Of a stretch of DNA of 39,763 bases, positions 1 to 8,328 are shown one piece after another. The stretch is from Amycolatopsis acidicola (GTDB lineage: Bacteria > Actinomycetota > Actinomycetes > Mycobacteriales > Pseudonocardiaceae). Every line of letters starts with the position of its first letter. The first letter of the stretch is position 1. A program made the position numbers and the translations under genes. The notes beneath the pieces were generated by a model. The model did no database searches. It was not told where the DNA came from and saw only the letters and a list, made by a program, of their open reading frames with translations. Location: positions 1-39,763 of the forward strand of contig NZ_VMNW02000082.1 of assembly GCF_007713735.2 (NCBI RefSeq). Direction: 5' to 3'.

Positions 1-152
1 CCTCAAGAATTCCCACCCGCCAGCCCGACCACCACCCCCGGCGGACACGCTCCGCGCGACAGCACCCTCACAGCGTCGGAGCTGTCCTCGCCAGGAACCG
101 GTCACCGGCGCGATCGGTCCGTCCACAGTGGACTCACGTCTCGGCAAGAGCT
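1..152. other. window edge, no assignable gene
   Basis: All three plus-strand frames stay open through this GC-rich stretch, so an open frame is no evidence here. No start with a ribosome site, conserved motif or RNA gene is visible. It may be the end of a gene lying outside the window or a spacer downstream of the minus-strand methyltransferase. Confidence 0.3.
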
Positions 153-857
153 TCAGTCAGGATTGGTGCCCGAAGCCACGAACATCGGGATGGCAAGGAA
201 AAGCCGGTCCTGTTCGGCACGGCGGCGTTGCTCCGCGAGCCACTTTTCGTCCGTCTTTCCCGTTCCGGCCAGCAGCGGTACCGCCGCCGGGCCGGTGTAG
301 ATCGCGGTGTGCACTTCCACGGCCACGTCGGTGAATCCGTGGTCCAGCAACAGGTTGCGGTACGAGCGGGCGGCCCGCGGGGAAGCGACGCCATCCGCGC
401 GCTTGTGCACGAGTTCGCGGGTGCGGGCGGGGTCGTCGGAGTCGATGGCGACCAGGTCCCAGTCCTGGCCCAGCAACACGATCCGCCCGCCCGGCGCGAG
501 CACCCGGCGAGCCTCGTGCAGTGCCGGGCGCGGATCGGGCAGCAGGTGGAAAACCTTGTCAGCGCGGTAACCCGTGCACTCGCCGTCCGCGAGCGGCAGC
601 GAATCGGCAATGCCTGGACGGAAATCCAGGTCCGGCCGCCGGGATCGGGCCGCGGCGAGCATCTCCTCCGACGGGTCGAGCCCGATCGCCCGCACGCCCC
701 GCTCGTGCAGTTCGGCGACGGCCCGGCCGGAGCCACAGCCGATATCCACGACCGGCCCAGGCGCGGCGTCGAGCAGTTCGTACGTACGGGCGCGGAGTTC
801 GGCGGCGCCCGGAGCGGCGTCCACGGCGTCGAGACGCTGAAGCAGGTTCGCGGTCAT
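153..857 (-). CDS. class I SAM-dependent methyltransferase
   Basis: A 234-residue protein with a Rossmann-type SAM-binding fold. The glycine-rich motif I, VVDIGCGSGRA, lies at residues 36-46, an acidic residue ends the next strand (GLDPSEEML), and a later APGGRIVLLG segment matches the post-motif strand of ubiE/Methyltransf_11-type enzymes. The substrate cannot be read from sequence; a small molecule is likely given the short length. Start ATG at 857 has only a weak purine-rich upstream sequence. It lies 41 bp downstream of the LON-domain gene on the same strand, so it could share that transcript. No sign of decay. Confidence 0.85.
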   Translation of the reverse strand: MTANLLQRLDAVDAAPGAAELRARTYELLDAAPGPVVDIGCGSGRAVAELHERGVRAIGLDPSEEMLAAARSRRPDLDFRPGIADSLPLADGECTGYRADKVFHLLPDPRPALHEARRVLAPGGRIVLLGQDWDLVAIDSDDPARTRELVHKRADGVASPRAARSYRNLLLDHGFTDVAVEVHTAIYTGPAAVPLLAGTGKTDEKWLAEQRRRAEQDRLFLAIPMFVASGTNPD

Positions 858-898
858 GCCGTCAGCTTTCCGCTTCAGGCCGGCATGAAGTCAAGCCC

Positions 899-1615
899 TC
901 AGTTGAGGCACGCGCGGGTTGTCAGGTGCGGGACCTCCGGCGGCGGCGCGGGGACGGCGTTCAGCGCGGCCAGGAACCCGGCTTCGCGCGACAGCAGCTT
1001 GTTGACCGCGCGCAACCGGCGCAGCGGGTGGGTTTCCTCCAGCAGGCGCTGCCTGTCCGGCAAGGGCAGCAGGCAGTTCGCGGCCAGCAGGTAACCCAGC
1101 TCCGCCGGGGGCGTCTCCGGCGGCGGGGACGGCCAGGTCTCGTCCTCCCAGGCCGATTCGGCATAACGCCGGTACGCGGAACGCGCCGACGCCGACAACC
1201 GCTCGGTCGCCTCCTCGGCGCCGGCGGGGACCGGCTCGTCCGGCACCCATTCGACGGTGCCGATGAGGTACGGCGCGCGGGTCTGGTCGAGGTCGAGCAG
1301 CCGGAACCGGCGTTCGCCGTGGGTGACGACGTCGAACCGGCCGTCCGGCAGCCGCTCGCTTTCGCCCAGCAGGGCCGTGCAGCCGATCGGGTGCAGGTGA
1401 TCGACGGAATCCACCTCGCGCACGCCGGCCGACTTGATCCCGATGATCCCGAAACGGCGCTCCGGCACCGCGCCGCTGAGCAGGTCCACCATCAGCTGCC
1501 GGTAGCGGGGCTCGAACAGGTGCAACGGCAGGACCGCGCCCGGCAGGAGCACGGTCTGCAGCGGGAACAGCGGCAGGGTCACCTTGTCGGCTTGAGGCCG
1601 CTCCGCATCTCGCAC
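899..1615 (-). CDS. LON substrate-binding domain protein
   Basis: A 238-residue protein opening with the LPLFPLQTVLLPGAVLPLHLFE signature of the Lon N-terminal domain (PF02190), which fills roughly residues 12-205. There is no AAA+ ATPase or Ser-Lys protease domain, so it is a stand-alone LON-domain protein of the kind common in actinobacteria; the role is unknown, probably protein or ligand recognition. The GTG start at 1615 has no Shine-Dalgarno; a TACCGT hexamer lies 7 nt upstream, suggesting a near-leaderless message. It is 34 bp downstream of the Nudix regulator on the same strand. In other actinobacteria the nad locus has different neighbours here. Confidence 0.85.
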   Translation of the reverse strand: MRDAERPQADKVTLPLFPLQTVLLPGAVLPLHLFEPRYRQLMVDLLSGAVPERRFGIIGIKSAGVREVDSVDHLHPIGCTALLGESERLPDGRFDVVTHGERRFRLLDLDQTRAPYLIGTVEWVPDEPVPAGAEEATERLSASARSAYRRYAESAWEDETWPSPPPETPPAELGYLLAANCLLPLPDRQRLLEETHPLRRLRAVNKLLSREAGFLAALNAVPAPPPEVPHLTTRACLN

Positions 1616-1649
1616 GGCCTACACGGTACTTCGAAAAAGCTTCTCTTGC

Positions 1650-2351
1650 TCAGCGTCGTTTCGGTGGCGGGCGGAACACGGCGAACGGATCCGTCACCTG
1701 AATCCCCGCGCCGGGGAAGGAGAACAACGCGGCGGGACGCCCTCCTGCGCGGCCAGGCGGGGAGGTGTGACCAGTGGGGACCAGCAGTCCGCGCCGCGAC
1801 AGCACTCGCTGCAGATTGGTCGCGGAAACCTTGTACCCCAACGCCGCGGAGTAGATCTCGCGCAGCGCGGAGACGGTGAACTCCGTGGGCGCCAGCGCGA
1901 AACCGATGTTGGTGTAACTGAGCTTCGAGCGCAGCCTGTCCCTGGCGCCCAGGACGATCTCGCGGTGGTCGAAGGCGGTGCGCGGCAGCGCGTCGATCTC
2001 GTGCCATTCCGTGTCCTCCGGGACCTCGGGGTCCACGTCGGAGGGGACGAGGCCGAGGAACGCGGTGGCGACCACGCGCGGGCCCGGCACGCGGTCCGGC
2101 GCGCTGAACACGGCCAGCTGCTCCACGTGCTTCAGCTGCCGGACGTCCACCTTCTCGGCGAGCTGGCGGCGGATCGACGTCTCGACGTCCTCGTCAGGGC
2201 GGAGCCTGCCGCCCGGCAGCGACCAGCGCCCGACGTGCGGATCCAGCGCTCTCCGCCACAGCAGGACGCGCAGTGTGGCGGATCGCACCTGCAGTACCGC
2301 CGCCAAAACCTCGTGTGCCAGCGGGGCGCTGCTGTTAATATGGCTTCGCAC
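1650..2351 (-). CDS. nrtR: NrtR-family Nudix transcriptional regulator
   Basis: A 233-residue protein with an N-terminal Nudix fold (about residues 12-150) and a C-terminal winged helix (about 150-215, segment TNLQRVLSRRGLL). The Nudix box starting at G48 is degenerate: the expected REUxEExGU reads as RQLAEKVDV, losing catalytic glutamates. This is typical of NrtR regulators, which bind ADP-ribose or NAD-related ligands rather than hydrolyse nucleotides. It is divergent from nadA, as expected for a repressor of NAD synthesis. The chosen GTG at 2351 gives the conserved N-terminus; an upstream extension would read through the operator and into nadA. A TACAAT hexamer lies 8 nt before the GTG inside the operator, implying autoregulation. 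Function is inferred from family and context. Confidence 0.82.
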   Translation of the reverse strand: MRSHINSSAPLAHEVLAAVLQVRSATLRVLLWRRALDPHVGRWSLPGGRLRPDEDVETSIRRQLAEKVDVRQLKHVEQLAVFSAPDRVPGPRVVATAFLGLVPSDVDPEVPEDTEWHEIDALPRTAFDHREIVLGARDRLRSKLSYTNIGFALAPTEFTVSALREIYSAALGYKVSATNLQRVLSRRGLLVPTGHTSPPGRAGGRPAALFSFPGAGIQVTDPFAVFRPPPKRR

Positions 2352-2376
2352 GGTTTTCGATTGTAAGGCGAAAACC
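2352..2376. promoter_or_regulatory. predicted NrtR operator between nrtR and nadA
   Basis: Perfect 8-bp arms, GGTTTTCG (2352-2359) and CGAAAACC (2369-2376), separated by 9 bp. The spacer contains TACAAT on the minus strand, a good -10 for nrtR. The site abuts the nrtR GTG and lies 24 bp upstream of the nadA ATG, so one bound repressor could block both genes. Binding is inferred. Confidence 0.7.
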
Positions 2377-2400
2377 AGTGAGCGGTCCAGGAGGGGCCTG

Positions 2401-3411
2401 ATGTCTTTGACGACTGTGCAGGAGCTCGAGCCGTACACGGGTGTCGAACCCGACCAAGCCTGGGCGGAGGAGGTGCGCGCGCTCGCGAAGAAGCGGGACG
2501 CGGTGCTGCTCGCGCACAACTACCAGGCGCCGGCGATCCAGGACATCGCCGACCACACCGGTGACTCGCTGGCCCTGTCCCGGATAGCGGCGGCGAGCGA
2601 CGCGTCCACGATCGTCTTCTGTGGCGTGCACTTCATGGCCGAGACGGCGAAGATTCTGGCCCCGGGCAAGACTGTGCTGATCCCGGACGCGCGCGCCGGC
2701 TGCTCCCTCGCGGATTCGATCACCGCGGCGCAGCTGCGCGAGTGGAAGGCGGAGCACCCCGGCGCGGTGGTCGTCTCGTACGTCAACACCACGGCCGAGG
2801 TCAAGGCGGAGACCGACATCTGCTGCACCTCGTCGAACGCGGTGGACGTGGTCGCCGCGATCCCCGCCGACCAGGAGGTCCTCTTCTGCCCGGATCAGTT
2901 CCTCGGCGCGCACGTCAAACGCGAGACGGGCCGGGAGAACCTGCACATCTGGGCCGGGGAGTGCCACGTGCACGCCGGGATCAACGGGCCGGAGCTGGCC
3001 GAGCGCGCGGCGGCGAACCCGGACGCGGACCTGTTCATCCACCCCGAATGCGGCTGCGCCACCTCGGCGCTCTACCTCGCGGGTGAGGGCGCGGTCCCGA
3101 AGGAGAAGGTCAAGATCCTCTCCACCGGCGACATGGTGCACGCGGCCAAGGCCACCCAGGCGTCCTCCGTGCTGGTGGCCACCGAGGTCGGCATGCTGCA
3201 TCAGCTGCGCAAGGCCGCGCCGGACATCGACTTCCGCGCGGTGAACGACAGGGCCTCGTGCCGGTTCATGAAGATGATCACCCCGGCCGCCCTGCTGCGG
3301 TCGCTGCGCGAGGGTGCCGACGAGGTGTTCGTCGACGACGAGACCGCGGCGCGGGCCCGTGCCTCGGTGCAGCGCATGATCGAGATCGGCAAGCCGGGCG
3401 GCGGCGAATGA
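2401..3411 (+). CDS. nadA: quinolinate synthase A
   Basis: A 336-residue [4Fe-4S] enzyme that condenses iminoaspartate with dihydroxyacetone phosphate to quinolinate, the second step of de novo NAD synthesis. Cysteines at 101 (ARAGC), 217 (HPEC) and 287 (RASC) match the three cluster ligands of the family; the LAHNYQ and GECHVHAG segments are typical. Start ATG at 2401 is preceded by the ribosome site AGGAGGGG at good spacing; the frame is open further upstream but would cross the operator. The stop overlaps the nadB start by four bases (ATGA). It heads nadA-nadB-nadC, probably under NrtR control. Confidence 0.97.
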   Translation: MSLTTVQELEPYTGVEPDQAWAEEVRALAKKRDAVLLAHNYQAPAIQDIADHTGDSLALSRIAAASDASTIVFCGVHFMAETAKILAPGKTVLIPDARAGCSLADSITAAQLREWKAEHPGAVVVSYVNTTAEVKAETDICCTSSNAVDVVAAIPADQEVLFCPDQFLGAHVKRETGRENLHIWAGECHVHAGINGPELAERAAANPDADLFIHPECGCATSALYLAGEGAVPKEKVKILSTGDMVHAAKATQASSVLVATEVGMLHQLRKAAPDIDFRAVNDRASCRFMKMITPAALLRSLREGADEVFVDDETAARARASVQRMIEIGKPGGGE

Positions 3412-5051
3412 CCGAGGTTAGCGACTTTCAGTCGAAAACTTGCGCTTGGGAGGCCCGCGCGGATCTGCTCGTGCTGGGCAGTGGTGTCGCCGGGTTGACG
3501 GCGGCGCTGCGGGCTCAGGAGCTCGGTCTGCGCGTGCTGGTGGTGACCAAGGCGGCGGTCGAGGACGGTAACACCCGCTGGGCTCAGGGCGGTGTCGCCG
3601 TAGTGCTCGACGGTGAGCACGAAGAGGGCGACTCGGTGGCTCGCCACGTGGAGGACACGCTGACGGCGGGCGCCGGGCTCTGCGACGCCGACGCGGTGCG
3701 GGCGATCCTGCACGCCGGGCCGCGTTCCGTGGCCTGGCTGCGTGACGTGGGCGCGCGGTTCGACCCCGCAGCTTCGGGCTTGCTGGCGCGCACCCGCGAA
3801 GGCGGGCACAGTGCTTTCCGCGTGATCCACGCGGGCGGGGACGCGACGGGCGCGGAGGTGGAGCGGACGCTTGTCGCCGAAGCGACCGGCCGCAGGCTCC
3901 CCGTGCTCGAAGGGCACATCGCGGTCGACGCGCTCCTGACGCCCGTAGGTGACGTCGCGGGCGTAACGGTTCTCGACGCCAACGGAGTGCCTGGCCTGCT
4001 TCGCGCTCCTGCGGTGCTTCTCGCGACAGGCGGTCTGGGGCAGCTGTACCAGGCAACGTCGAATCCGGAGATAGCGACCGGCGACGGGCTGGCGTTGGCG
4101 TTGCGGGCCGGTGCGCAGGCGGCGGATCTCGAGTTCGTGCAGTTCCACCCGACCGTGCTGTACACGCCTGGCGCGCGTGGCCGTTGCCCACTGGTCACAG
4201 AGGCCGTGCGCGGTGAAGGAGCGGTGCTGATCGACGGCGCCGGCGAGTCGGTGATGCGGGGCGTGCACCCGCTGGGCGACCTCGCGCCGCGTGACGTGGT
4301 GGCCGCGGCCATCACCCGCCGTGCCGCGGAAGCGCCCGGCGGCGTGGACGATCACGTTTTCCTTGACGCCACCGGGGTTTCCGCCTTCGACAGCCGGTTC
4401 CCGACCGTGTACTCGGCGTGCCGGGCCATCGGCGTGGACCCGGCGCGGGACCCGATCCCGGTCACTCCCGCTGCGCATTTCGCCTGCGGAGGCGTGGTCG
4501 CGGGCACCGACGGGAGGACGACCGTGCGCGGCCTGTACGCCGCGGGCGAAGTGGCGCGGACGGGTCTGCACGGCGCGAATCGCTTGGCCTCCAACAGTTT
4601 GCTCGAAGGCCTGGTCACCGGCACGGCGGTCGCGGAGTCGGTCGCCGCGGATCTCGCGGCCGGGCTGCTCGCCGATCCGAAACAGGCCCGCGCGCCCCGG
4701 CCGAGGCTGGCGCCGGTCGCGGAGCGGGACGCGCTACAGCGGGTGATGAGCCGGTACGCGGCGATCGGGCGGGACGAAGAAGGGCTCAGCGTGGTGGGTT
4801 CCGTGCTCGATCTGTCCACACAGGACACTCGGCTCGGCACGCACCGGGAGGTCGAGGACGCGGCGTTGACCCTGGTCGCGCAGGCGCTGGTGGCCGCCGC
4901 GGCGCGCCGCACGGAATCCCGTGGCTGCCACGTGCGTTCGGACTTCCCGCAGCGGAACGAGGTTGCCTGGCAGCGCAGTCAGCTCATCCGGCTCAGCCCG
5001 TCCGGGCAGCCGGTGCTGGCCGATCCGGTGGAAGCGATGGGAGTGGCATGA
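3408..5051 (+). CDS. nadB: L-aspartate oxidase
   Basis: A 547-residue FAD enzyme oxidising L-aspartate to iminoaspartate for NadA. The N-terminal dinucleotide-binding motif VLGSGVAGLTAAL is at about residues 17-29, followed by NTRWAQGGVA, the QFHPT segment and the HGANRLASNSLLEGLV motif near residue 390, all standard in the succinate dehydrogenase/fumarate reductase-like flavoprotein family. The ATG at 3408 overlaps the nadA stop and the gene's own TGA overlaps the nadC ATG, indicating translational coupling. Length is normal for actinobacterial NadB. Confidence 0.97.
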   Translation: MTEVSDFQSKTCAWEARADLLVLGSGVAGLTAALRAQELGLRVLVVTKAAVEDGNTRWAQGGVAVVLDGEHEEGDSVARHVEDTLTAGAGLCDADAVRAILHAGPRSVAWLRDVGARFDPAASGLLARTREGGHSAFRVIHAGGDATGAEVERTLVAEATGRRLPVLEGHIAVDALLTPVGDVAGVTVLDANGVPGLLRAPAVLLATGGLGQLYQATSNPEIATGDGLALALRAGAQAADLEFVQFHPTVLYTPGARGRCPLVTEAVRGEGAVLIDGAGESVMRGVHPLGDLAPRDVVAAAITRRAAEAPGGVDDHVFLDATGVSAFDSRFPTVYSACRAIGVDPARDPIPVTPAAHFACGGVVAGTDGRTTVRGLYAAGEVARTGLHGANRLASNSLLEGLVTGTAVAESVAADLAAGLLADPKQARAPRPRLAPVAERDALQRVMSRYAAIGRDEEGLSVVGSVLDLSTQDTRLGTHREVEDAALTLVAQALVAAAARRTESRGCHVRSDFPQRNEVAWQRSQLIRLSPSGQPVLADPVEAMGVA

Positions 5052-5899
5052 CGGAGTTGGACACGGACGACGTTCGCAGAGTGGTCGAGCTGGCGCTCGC
5101 GGAGGACCTGCGCTACGGCCCGGACGCGACGACGGCGGCCACCGTGCCGGAGGACGCGAAGGCGCTGGCGGAGATCGTTCCGCGGGCCACGGGAACGGTC
5201 GCCGGTGTGCCCGTGGCGCTGGCGGTTTTCGACGCCGTGCTGGGCGGGAAGTACGAGGTGCTCGCCGCGCGCAAGGACGGGAGCCGGCTCGTCGCCGGGG
5301 AGCCCGCGCTGGTCGTGCGCGGCTCCGTGCGCGGGCTGTTGACGGCCGAGCGCACGGCGCTGAACCTGCTGTGCCACCTGTCCGGGATAGCGACCACCAC
5401 CGCGGCCTGGGTGTCCGAAGTGGACGGTACCGGATGCGCGATCCGGGACTCCCGCAAGACTTTGCCGGGGTTGCGGCTGCTCCAGAAGTACGCGGTCCGT
5501 TGCGGTGGCGGGGTGAACCACCGGATGGGCCTCGGTGACGCGGTGCTGATCAAGGACAACCACGTGGTGGCCGCCGGTTCGGTCACGGCGGCGCTGGCGG
5601 CGGCGCGCGAGCACGCGGCGGGGCTGCCGTGCGAGGTCGAGGTGGACACTCTCGATCAGCTGTCCGAAGCGCTCGCGGCCGGTGCCGACGAGGTGCTGCT
5701 GGACAACTTCACCCCGGAAGCCTGCGCCGAGGCCGTCCGCGTCCGGGACGAGGTCTCCCCGAAGACCCGGCTGGAGGCGTCCGGCGGGCTGAAGCTCGAG
5801 AATGCCCGCGCGTACGCCGAGTCCGGGGTCGACTTCCTCGCGGTCGGGGCGCTGACGCACTCCTCGCCGGCGCTGGACCTCGGCATGGATCTGCACTGA
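5048..5899 (+). CDS. nadC: nicotinate-nucleotide diphosphorylase (carboxylating)
   Basis: A 283-residue quinolinate phosphoribosyltransferase making nicotinate mononucleotide from quinolinate and PRPP. The RDSRKTLPGLR and GGGVNHRMGLGDAVLIKDNH segments carry the conserved basic residues that bind quinolinate and PRPP; EASGGL and the C-terminal GALTHSS lie in the barrel. The ATG at 5048 overlaps the nadB stop. Last gene of the nad operon; no hairpin terminator is evident before the kinase gene. Confidence 0.97.
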   Translation: MTELDTDDVRRVVELALAEDLRYGPDATTAATVPEDAKALAEIVPRATGTVAGVPVALAVFDAVLGGKYEVLAARKDGSRLVAGEPALVVRGSVRGLLTAERTALNLLCHLSGIATTTAAWVSEVDGTGCAIRDSRKTLPGLRLLQKYAVRCGGGVNHRMGLGDAVLIKDNHVVAAGSVTAALAAAREHAAGLPCEVEVDTLDQLSEALAAGADEVLLDNFTPEACAEAVRVRDEVSPKTRLEASGGLKLENARAYAESGVDFLAVGALTHSSPALDLGMDLH

Positions 5900-5922
5900 C
5901 GGTCGGAAGTTCCCCGCTGCGT

Positions 5923-5928
5923 TATATT
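5923..5928 (+). promoter_or_regulatory. candidate -10 box of the histidine kinase gene
   Basis: TATATT stands out in GC-rich sequence 24 bp after nadC. Transcription starting near 5935 would give a roughly 20-nt leader ending in the purine-rich CCGGGGGTGG before the proposed TTG start. No convincing -35 was found. Confidence 0.4.
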
Positions 5929-5956
5929 GCGTGTCAGTAACCACCGGGGGTGGATT

Positions 5957-7258
5957 TTGGCGCGTGGCGGACACTTCCTGGCCGCACTGCTGCGGCAGGG
6001 CGCGCCCGTCCTCGCGTCCACCCCGCGCGACATGCCCGCGCAGGTGGACGACGAGGAGCCGGTCCCGGCGCTGCGCCGGATGGGCGCGATGGCCGCCAGC
6101 GAGGTGGACGAACCGCGCGACCCGCTGATGATCCGGGCCACCCGCTACGCCGTGCTCCTCCCGCTGGCGTACCGGATCTTCCTGTTGCCGGTCGTCTGGC
6201 TGTCGATGGTCATCGGGAGCGGGGCGGCGGCAGTGCCCACCGTGCTGGCCTGGGTCGGCTTCGCGGGCAACATCGCCAGCGTCGTGTGGGTGCTGCGCGT
6301 CCCGGATCAGCGCGGCAGGGTCACCAAGCTGTTGCTGTACGCCGACATCGTGTACGCGCTCGTCGCCACCGTCCTCGTCGGTGACGCGGTGCCCGCCGAG
6401 CTGTTCTGGCCCGGCAGCTGGATCGGTGTCGTCTACCTGACCGGCACGGTGGCGCTGTGGACGATGAGCCGTGGCGTCGGCGCCGGGCTTTTCGTTGCGC
6501 TGCTTGGCTTCGCGGCGCAGTGCCTGGCCGTGTGGCTGGCGCCGCTGCCGGACTCCGGGGCACACGAGGCCGCCGGTCTGGTGCGCAACGGCGGGTTGTT
6601 GCTGGTCGCCGCTGTCACCGGCATCGGCTCGCTCGTGCTGCTGGGCCTCGCGACCCGGCTCGCGCTCGCGATCGGCCTCCGGCTCGGGCACGACGCGGAG
6701 CGGGTGCGCACCGAACGAGCCCTGCACGACACCGTTCTCCAGGCGCTGGAAGCGATCGCGCTCTCCAGCGACGCGGACGCCGCCGACCCGCGGGACCAGC
6801 TGGTCCGTGTCCGGCAGGCCGCGCGCGGGCAGGCGAACGAGCTGCGCCGCGTCCTGCGGGAGAGCGTCGCGCCCGACGGGCTCGCGGCCGAGCTGGCCTC
6901 GATCGCCACGGAGATGGCCCGTGACGGCCTGCGCGCGGAGCTGTCGCTTTCCGACATCGGAGACGACAGGCTTTCCGACGTGCGCCGGGTTGCGGTGCGG
7001 GACGCCGCGCGCGAAGCCTTGCGCAACACCATCAAGCACGCGGGCACGCACGAAGTCGTGCTGCGGATGGAAGAGCTCGACGGGGGCGTCGCGGTGATCA
7101 CCCGCGACCACGGCGTCGGCTACGACGAGGACGAGCGGCCGGCGGGTTTCGGGGTGAGCGAATCGATGCGGGCGCGGCTGGCCGAGGTCGGCGGGTGGTG
7201 CCGGATCGAATCCCGGCCCGGCCGCGGCACCCGCGTCACGCTGTGGGTTCCTCGCTGA
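5957..7258 (+). CDS. membrane sensor histidine kinase, NarL-partner type
   Basis: About 433 residues if translation starts at TTG 5957, which follows a G-rich ribosome site; TTG 5927 would add ten residues. Five or six hydrophobic segments span residues 65-245 with short loops, so it probably senses a membrane or intramembrane signal. A HisKA_3-type box follows with phospho-acceptor H257 (ALHDTVLQ). The ATPase domain shows the N-box EALRNTIKHA (N357), DHGVGYD and GFGVSESMRARL. The likely partner is the NarL/LuxR response regulator at 9524, separated by two opposite-strand genes. The gene end overlaps the end of the reductase-deaminase gene by 23 bp. Confidence 0.85.
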   Translation: MARGGHFLAALLRQGAPVLASTPRDMPAQVDDEEPVPALRRMGAMAASEVDEPRDPLMIRATRYAVLLPLAYRIFLLPVVWLSMVIGSGAAAVPTVLAWVGFAGNIASVVWVLRVPDQRGRVTKLLLYADIVYALVATVLVGDAVPAELFWPGSWIGVVYLTGTVALWTMSRGVGAGLFVALLGFAAQCLAVWLAPLPDSGAHEAAGLVRNGGLLLVAAVTGIGSLVLLGLATRLALAIGLRLGHDAERVRTERALHDTVLQALEAIALSSDADAADPRDQLVRVRQAARGQANELRRVLRESVAPDGLAAELASIATEMARDGLRAELSLSDIGDDRLSDVRRVAVRDAAREALRNTIKHAGTHEVVLRMEELDGGVAVITRDHGVGYDEDERPAGFGVSESMRARLAEVGGWCRIESRPGRGTRVTLWVPR

Positions 7259-8312
7259 CTCCGGGCAGGTGGCTGTTCGCGCGCCGCACCAGGTACGCCA
7301 GCTCCGGGATCTCCACCACTTCACGGCCCGCGGCGCGCAGCAGCTCCGTGCCCTGCGCGTCGACGAACAGGTTCGGCTCGCGCCAGGCGAAGACGACGCG
7401 GGGGATACCGGCGTCGAGGATGTGCCGCGTGCAGCTGAGCGGCCGCGAAGCGCGGCTGCTGCACGGTTCGAGGGAGCTGTAGATGGTGGCTTCGGCGAGC
7501 CGGGGATCGTTGCCCAGCTTGGCGAGCGCGGCTTCTTCGGCGTGGTCGTGCGGGTCGGTCTCGCCGGAGAAACCGGTGGCCAGCACGGTGTTCCGCGAGT
7601 CGGTGACGATCGAACCCACGCGGAACGTGGTCGACGGCGGGCAGTTCTCGGCCAGCTCGGCGGCTTCGCGGAGCCGTGTGAAGTCCGTGGCGCCCTGGCC
7701 TGTCAGGTAGCGCAGCAGTACGACGTCCCCGAGCTGCCGGGTTTCCGCGAGCAGCATCCGCCCTTGCGGGAAGCTGCCGGGCCCGACGAAGCGGGGCGCG
7801 CCGGCTTCGCCCACGAAGAAGGGCGCGATCACGAGCTGGAGTTCGTCGACGAGCCCTTCGGTGAAGAACAGCGTGTGGATCGCGCTGCCGCCCTCCACCA
7901 TGAGCCGCTGGATGCCGCGCTCGGCGAGGTCGGCCAGCACCCGGTGGATGTCGAGCGGCTCGCCCGCGTCGACCACCGTCGCCGGCAGTTCGAGCCGGCG
8001 CGCCACGGAACTCGGTGCGTACACGAGTTTTTCGACGTCGCCGGTGGTGAAGAAGCCGGCCTCGGGGTCGAGCTTCCCGCTGCCGGTGATGGTGACCTTG
8101 ACCGGGTTCGGCCCGGAGCGGCTGAGCAACCGCGGGTTGTCGGCGCGGATCGTGTTCGCTCCCACCAAGATCGCGTCGACGCCGCCGCGGACCTGGCCGA
8201 CGCGCTCGAAATCCTCCGGGCTGGACAGGAGCAGCCGCTCGTCGCTCGTGTCGTCGAGGTAGCCGTCCAGGGAGGTGGCGGCCGAGGCCAGGACATAGGG
8301 GCGCTTGCTCAC
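7236..8312 (-). CDS. fused RibD-type reductase and deaminase, swapped domain order
   Basis: A 358-residue protein. Residues 5-205 form a RibD C-terminal/dihydrofolate-reductase-like domain (SLDGYLD, GANTIRADNPRL, MVEGGSAIHT, DELQLVIAP). Residues 211-340 form a cytidine-deaminase-like zinc domain with HAE at 257-259 and cysteines at 284 and 294 in PCSSRASRPLSC. Standard bacterial RibD has the deaminase first, so the order here is reversed. All zinc ligands and the catalytic Glu are present, so both halves may be active on a pyrimidine or pterin-like substrate; a riboflavin role is possible but no other rib gene is nearby. The GTG at 8312 lies 16 bp after the EccE-like gene, suggesting cotranscription. 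Confidence 0.8.
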   Translation of the reverse strand: MSKRPYVLASAATSLDGYLDDTSDERLLLSSPEDFERVGQVRGGVDAILVGANTIRADNPRLLSRSGPNPVKVTITGSGKLDPEAGFFTTGDVEKLVYAPSSVARRLELPATVVDAGEPLDIHRVLADLAERGIQRLMVEGGSAIHTLFFTEGLVDELQLVIAPFFVGEAGAPRFVGPGSFPQGRMLLAETRQLGDVVLLRYLTGQGATDFTRLREAAELAENCPPSTTFRVGSIVTDSRNTVLATGFSGETDPHDHAEEAALAKLGNDPRLAEATIYSSLEPCSSRASRPLSCTRHILDAGIPRVVFAWREPNLFVDAQGTELLRAAGREVVEIPELAYLVRRANSHLPGVSEEPTA

Positions 8313-8328
8313 CCCTCGAACGTACTGG

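Noticed and set aside
3201..4571. 456-codon minus-strand frame over nadB
   Set aside because: No domain pattern and fully covered by a well-supported nadB.
4979..7324. 781-codon minus-strand open frame over nadC and the kinase
   Set aside because: Arg/Gln/Asp-rich shadow; the plus strand carries clear NadC and kinase motifs.
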